DNA of 64,000 bases, from positions 496,001 through 560,000 of the forward strand of contig NZ_CP019630.1 of the NCBI RefSeq assembly GCF_001999245.1. Direction: 5' to 3'. The notes beneath the pieces were generated by a model. The model searched no databases and was not told the origin of the DNA. It worked only from the letters and a program-made list of their open reading frames with translations. Position numbers and translations under genes: made by a program. Below, in pieces: positions 61,571-64,000 of this stretch. Numbering within the stretch: the stretch's first letter is position 1; every line of letters starts with the position of its first letter. This DNA comes from Roseibium algicola. GTDB taxonomy: Bacteria > Pseudomonadota > Alphaproteobacteria > Rhizobiales > Stappiaceae.

Positions 61571-63088
61571 TCAGAACCTCGTTCTCAGTTCCATTCGCAG
61601 TCCCGTTCCCGCCTTCCGATCCTGTCCGGCGGAAACAAACCCGTCGACCTGAATGCTGCTCCTGTTGTTGAGGGCATGCAAGAGTTGGCCGCCGAATGCG
61701 ACCACACCGGCATCGCTGCCGTCGGTATCCTTGCGACCACCGAGTTCCATAACAAGCTGTGTCTTGTCCTCGTTGAAGAACATCTGATGGCCGATAGATC
61801 CACCGAAGACGCTGTCTGCCCGGTTGGAAAGTGCAGACCCGCCCAGACCAACAGCCGGAGCGGCAAACAGGATGCCAACCTGACCCAGGGGACCACCCGT
61901 GAGGCTGTCGCGGGCAGCGGAGGTGTAGTTGCCGATAGCCCAGAAGGCATTGGCATAGACGACGTTTTCGGATGCCGTAACGGTGCGCGAAACCTCCGAA
62001 AACATCAACACGCCGTTGTCGACGGCCGGGCCTCGCTTTTCGATCGCGGTCGAGGTGTTGATCCGGAACGCCGTATTGTAAAGCCCGAACCTCTGTACGG
62101 CGGACGCCCCGAAATAGAAGCCGTCTCCCCCCTCGTCCTCATCGCTAATGACATAGGCAAGATCCAGATTGGCCGTGCTCTTGCGGAAATCGGCCTCGGT
62201 GAACAAGCCGAGAAGGAAGGCACTGTCGTCGAGTTCATTGTCGCCGCGGCGGATATTGTTCCAGCCGAAAACGCCGGTTGCCCTCAGATCCGGCGTCAGG
62301 CCGGGAATGACGATCGTGTCGCGCGTGATGCCGAGCGCGTCGACACTGTCGTTGATCATCATGCCTTCCTGAAAGAACAGGGGCTGACGGCCGATGGAAA
62401 ATCCGAAGTCGAAATTGCGGTTGTCGTCCGGATCGAGGTTCGGGAAAATCTCGCCGAACTCCCCCTCGAAGAAAAGTGTCGTCACATAGGGATTGAGCCC
62501 GTTGACATATTCAACGCCACCTTCATCCGTATAGAGAATGCCCGTGTTCCGGCGTTTTTCCGTCAAGGGCGAAAACCCGATGAGGATCCGCTCGGTAGGT
62601 GTCAGTTTCAGATTGGCAAAGATGTCGATACGGCTCGCCCAGAACTGGCGCGGATCTTCAACGCCGTTGGCATAGTGGCCAATTGCGGTGCGCGCGTCGC
62701 CGAACACCCAAAGCGCCGGTTGCCAGATTGCCCCGGTCGGCAATTCGATACCGGGCGCAAGATTTCCGCTGGCGAGGAATTTCTCGCCGCGCTGGAAGAT
62801 CGGTGGCGTCGGTTCAGGCTCCTCATCTTCCGCTATGATCGGAACTGCATCGGTGCTCAATTCGCTTGAATGGTGGTCACCGGCAATCAGGGGGGCAGGC
62901 CCGCTGTTTTCTTCCTGATGCTTGCGGACTTCCGCTTCCGTGACCATGGGAATGGGGTCGTCGCTCAAGGCACTGCCCGCTGCCCATACCTGCCCGCCGG
63001 CCTGCAGAAGAAGCGCAGCCGAAGCCACCGTCGTGATTGCCCACGCTCTGAACCGCCGTCCCCGAGTTCTGCTTGCCTGGTACCTCAT
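61571..63088 (-). CDS. Outer-membrane beta-barrel protein (porin-like)
   Basis: A 505-residue exported protein. A signal peptide ends near VWAAG; a low-complexity acidic/Pro segment follows (EDEEPEPTPP). The rest alternates short polar turns with amphipathic strands and ends in ELRTRF, with the C-terminal Phe typical of outer-membrane barrels. ATG 63088 overlaps the stop of the preceding cytochrome gene as ATGA. The close coupling with multiheme cytochromes recalls porin-cytochrome conduits such as MtrAB, but no homology to MtrB can be claimed from sight. It could instead be a solute channel. Confidence 0.75.
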   Translation of the reverse strand: MRYQASRTRGRRFRAWAITTVASAALLLQAGGQVWAAGSALSDDPIPMVTEAEVRKHQEENSGPAPLIAGDHHSSELSTDAVPIIAEDEEPEPTPPIFQRGEKFLASGNLAPGIELPTGAIWQPALWVFGDARTAIGHYANGVEDPRQFWASRIDIFANLKLTPTERILIGFSPLTEKRRNTGILYTDEGGVEYVNGLNPYVTTLFFEGEFGEIFPNLDPDDNRNFDFGFSIGRQPLFFQEGMMINDSVDALGITRDTIVIPGLTPDLRATGVFGWNNIRRGDNELDDSAFLLGLFTEADFRKSTANLDLAYVISDEDEGGDGFYFGASAVQRFGLYNTAFRINTSTAIEKRGPAVDNGVLMFSEVSRTVTASENVVYANAFWAIGNYTSAARDSLTGGPLGQVGILFAAPAVGLGGSALSNRADSVFGGSIGHQMFFNEDKTQLVMELGGRKDTDGSDAGVVAFGGQLLHALNNRSSIQVDGFVSAGQDRKAGTGLRMELRTRF

Positions 63089-64000
63089 TTGAGCACGACA
63101 CTCGCCTTGCGCGTCCACAGCACGGAGCTGCCCTGCACCACCTTGCGCGCGATACCGGCCGGGCTCATGCCGTAGTCGAAGCCCGCTCCCTGAATGGCCG
63201 CGATCAGGTTGACCGGCACCATCTGTGAAATCAGCTTCACCGAGATGGAATAGCGTTCACCCGGCTTCAGGTTTTCGGCGGGAACGGCATAGGTCGCGGT
63301 GCGGCTTGCCCCCGGTTCCAGGTTCTGCTTGTGCTTTCTGGCCCCGCGCGGCCTGCCGTAGATGGTGGTTGCCCGGCGTTCCGGCCGAACGAGCGGCAGA
63401 ACGTCCGTCGAAGTGTTCACCGCCAGCACCTGTTCGCGTTCACCGCCACGCAGCAACCGGACCACGAACTTGGATTGCAGGCTGAACAGGTCCTTGTCGA
63501 GCTTCAGCTCGCCATTGTGAACGTAAAGCGAGTGGGCATCGCGAACGTCGCCATTGGGGTCTCGGTCACCGGACACATAAACCGTGTTGCCCTTGCTGTC
63601 CTTGACCGTCACCTGAAGGAATATCAGCCGTTCGGCGTCAAACCCGGTCGGCACACCGTGTCCGTCCGTGCCGCTGCTGACATCGACGGAGAACTTGAGA
63701 GCCCGGCTGGTGTTGTCGACAATGGTGATGTCGCTCAGCTTGAAGCCGTTGCGCAGCACCTGAAGCCGTGCCTGACGCGCCTTTTCCAGCCGCTCGAACT
63801 GGGTATCCAGGATCTCGCGGCCATCATAACGATCATCGATGGACGACCAGGCTTCGGGAAACTTGTAGCCGTCCTTGACGTTGTCCTCGAACTTGTCCGT
63901 TCCCCAACCGGCGCCGACATTGAACTGCAGCCATTCAGCCAGCGTCTTGAACTCCGCCGCCTCGACGTTGTGCGGGAAAATGCCCGGATGAATGATCGAG
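63085..64000 (-). CDS. C-terminal part of a probable multiheme cytochrome (5' end outside window)
   Basis: About 304 codons of an open frame that enters from beyond base 64000. No CxxCH is in the visible part. The HPGIFPHNVEA stretch, a helix, then a beta-sandwich with GHGVPTGFDAERLIFLQVTV and NTVYVSGDRDPNGD match the C-terminal domain of several large multiheme cytochromes, in which a GHxxPTGF motif is followed by xVxVxDxxGxxVYxSG. The heme-binding part should lie upstream. The stop overlaps the barrel gene start as ATGA. The cytochrome identity is inferred from this domain and the operon. Confidence 0.65.
   Translation of the reverse strand, partial: SIIHPGIFPHNVEAAEFKTLAEWLQFNVGAGWGTDKFEDNVKDGYKFPEAWSSIDDRYDGREILDTQFERLEKARQARLQVLRNGFKLSDITIVDNTSRALKFSVDVSSGTDGHGVPTGFDAERLIFLQVTVKDSKGNTVYVSGDRDPNGDVRDAHSLYVHNGELKLDKDLFSLQSKFVVRLLRGGEREQVLAVNTSTDVLPLVRPERRATTIYGRPRGARKHKQNLEPGASRTATYAVPAENLKPGERYSISVKLISQMVPVNLIAAIQGAGFDYGMSPAGIARKVVQGSSVLWTRKASVVLK

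Overview
The window is GC-rich (about 60% by eye), densely coded DNA of an alphaproteobacterial type. It is packed with ABC-transporter catabolic operons joined by 4-bp ATGA overlaps. There are GntR, LuxR, MocR, Lrp and MarR regulators, an IorA/IorB pair of the long proteobacterial form, and two loci of the palindromic 'CTCATCCTGAGGA...CGAAGGATGGGC' repeat common in Rhizobiales and Stappiaceae. A marine Roseibium/Labrenzia/Stappia-like organism is my best guess; this is inference from gene content. I saw no rRNA, tRNA, CRISPR, phage or insertion sequence.

Layout. (1) 1-6.3 kb: a dipeptide/oligopeptide-type ABC transporter (fused double ATPase cut by the window edge, two permeases, binding protein) with an M20 deacylase, divergent from a PAS-LuxR regulator. 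(2) 6.3-14.8 kb: a PotABCD-type polyamine/amino-compound transporter whose PotC-like permease has an unusual C-terminal tail, a divergent MocR regulator, a class III omega-aminotransferase and a YdfG-like reductase. (3) 15.0-24.4 kb: a sugar regulon that reads as non-phosphorylative L-fucose (6-deoxy-sugar) catabolism: ribose-type ABC transporter, FAH-family hydrolase, SDR dehydrogenase, UxaA-family dehydratase, GntR regulator, aldo/keto reductase and FucU mutarotase. (4) 24.4-29.4 kb: a methionine-degradation module made of methionine gamma-lyase, an AceE-like 2-oxoacid dehydrogenase E1 and two Lrp-type regulators. (5) 29.4-51.0 kb: a large probable aromatic or indole-type catabolic region: Liv ABC transporter, bicupin, GntR, kynureninase-like enzyme, IorA/IorB, MarR, two CrtI-like FAD oxidoreductases, a KynB-like cyclase and a second peptide-type ABC transporter. 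(6) 51.3-53.9 kb: a thioredoxin-fold protein, a Gph-like phosphatase and a lytic transglycosylase-TPR protein. (7) 54.0-64.0 kb: a seven-gene minus-strand redox operon running off the window: multiheme cytochrome C-terminus, outer-membrane barrel, membrane-anchored flavin/[2Fe-2S] reductase, tetraheme c554-like cytochrome, a fusion of two cNMP-binding domains with four [4Fe-4S] clusters, a cytochrome b-like membrane protein, and a decaheme cytochrome with a cytoplasmic Cys-rich domain and a long acidic linker.

The last operon is the best candidate for an undescribed system: it encodes a plausible electron path from NAD(P)H across the inner membrane and periplasm to the outer membrane, with built-in nucleotide-sensing domains. 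Region 5 is the second candidate. Recurrent local features are stem-loops just after binding-protein genes and short symmetric operator-like sequences in most divergent promoters.
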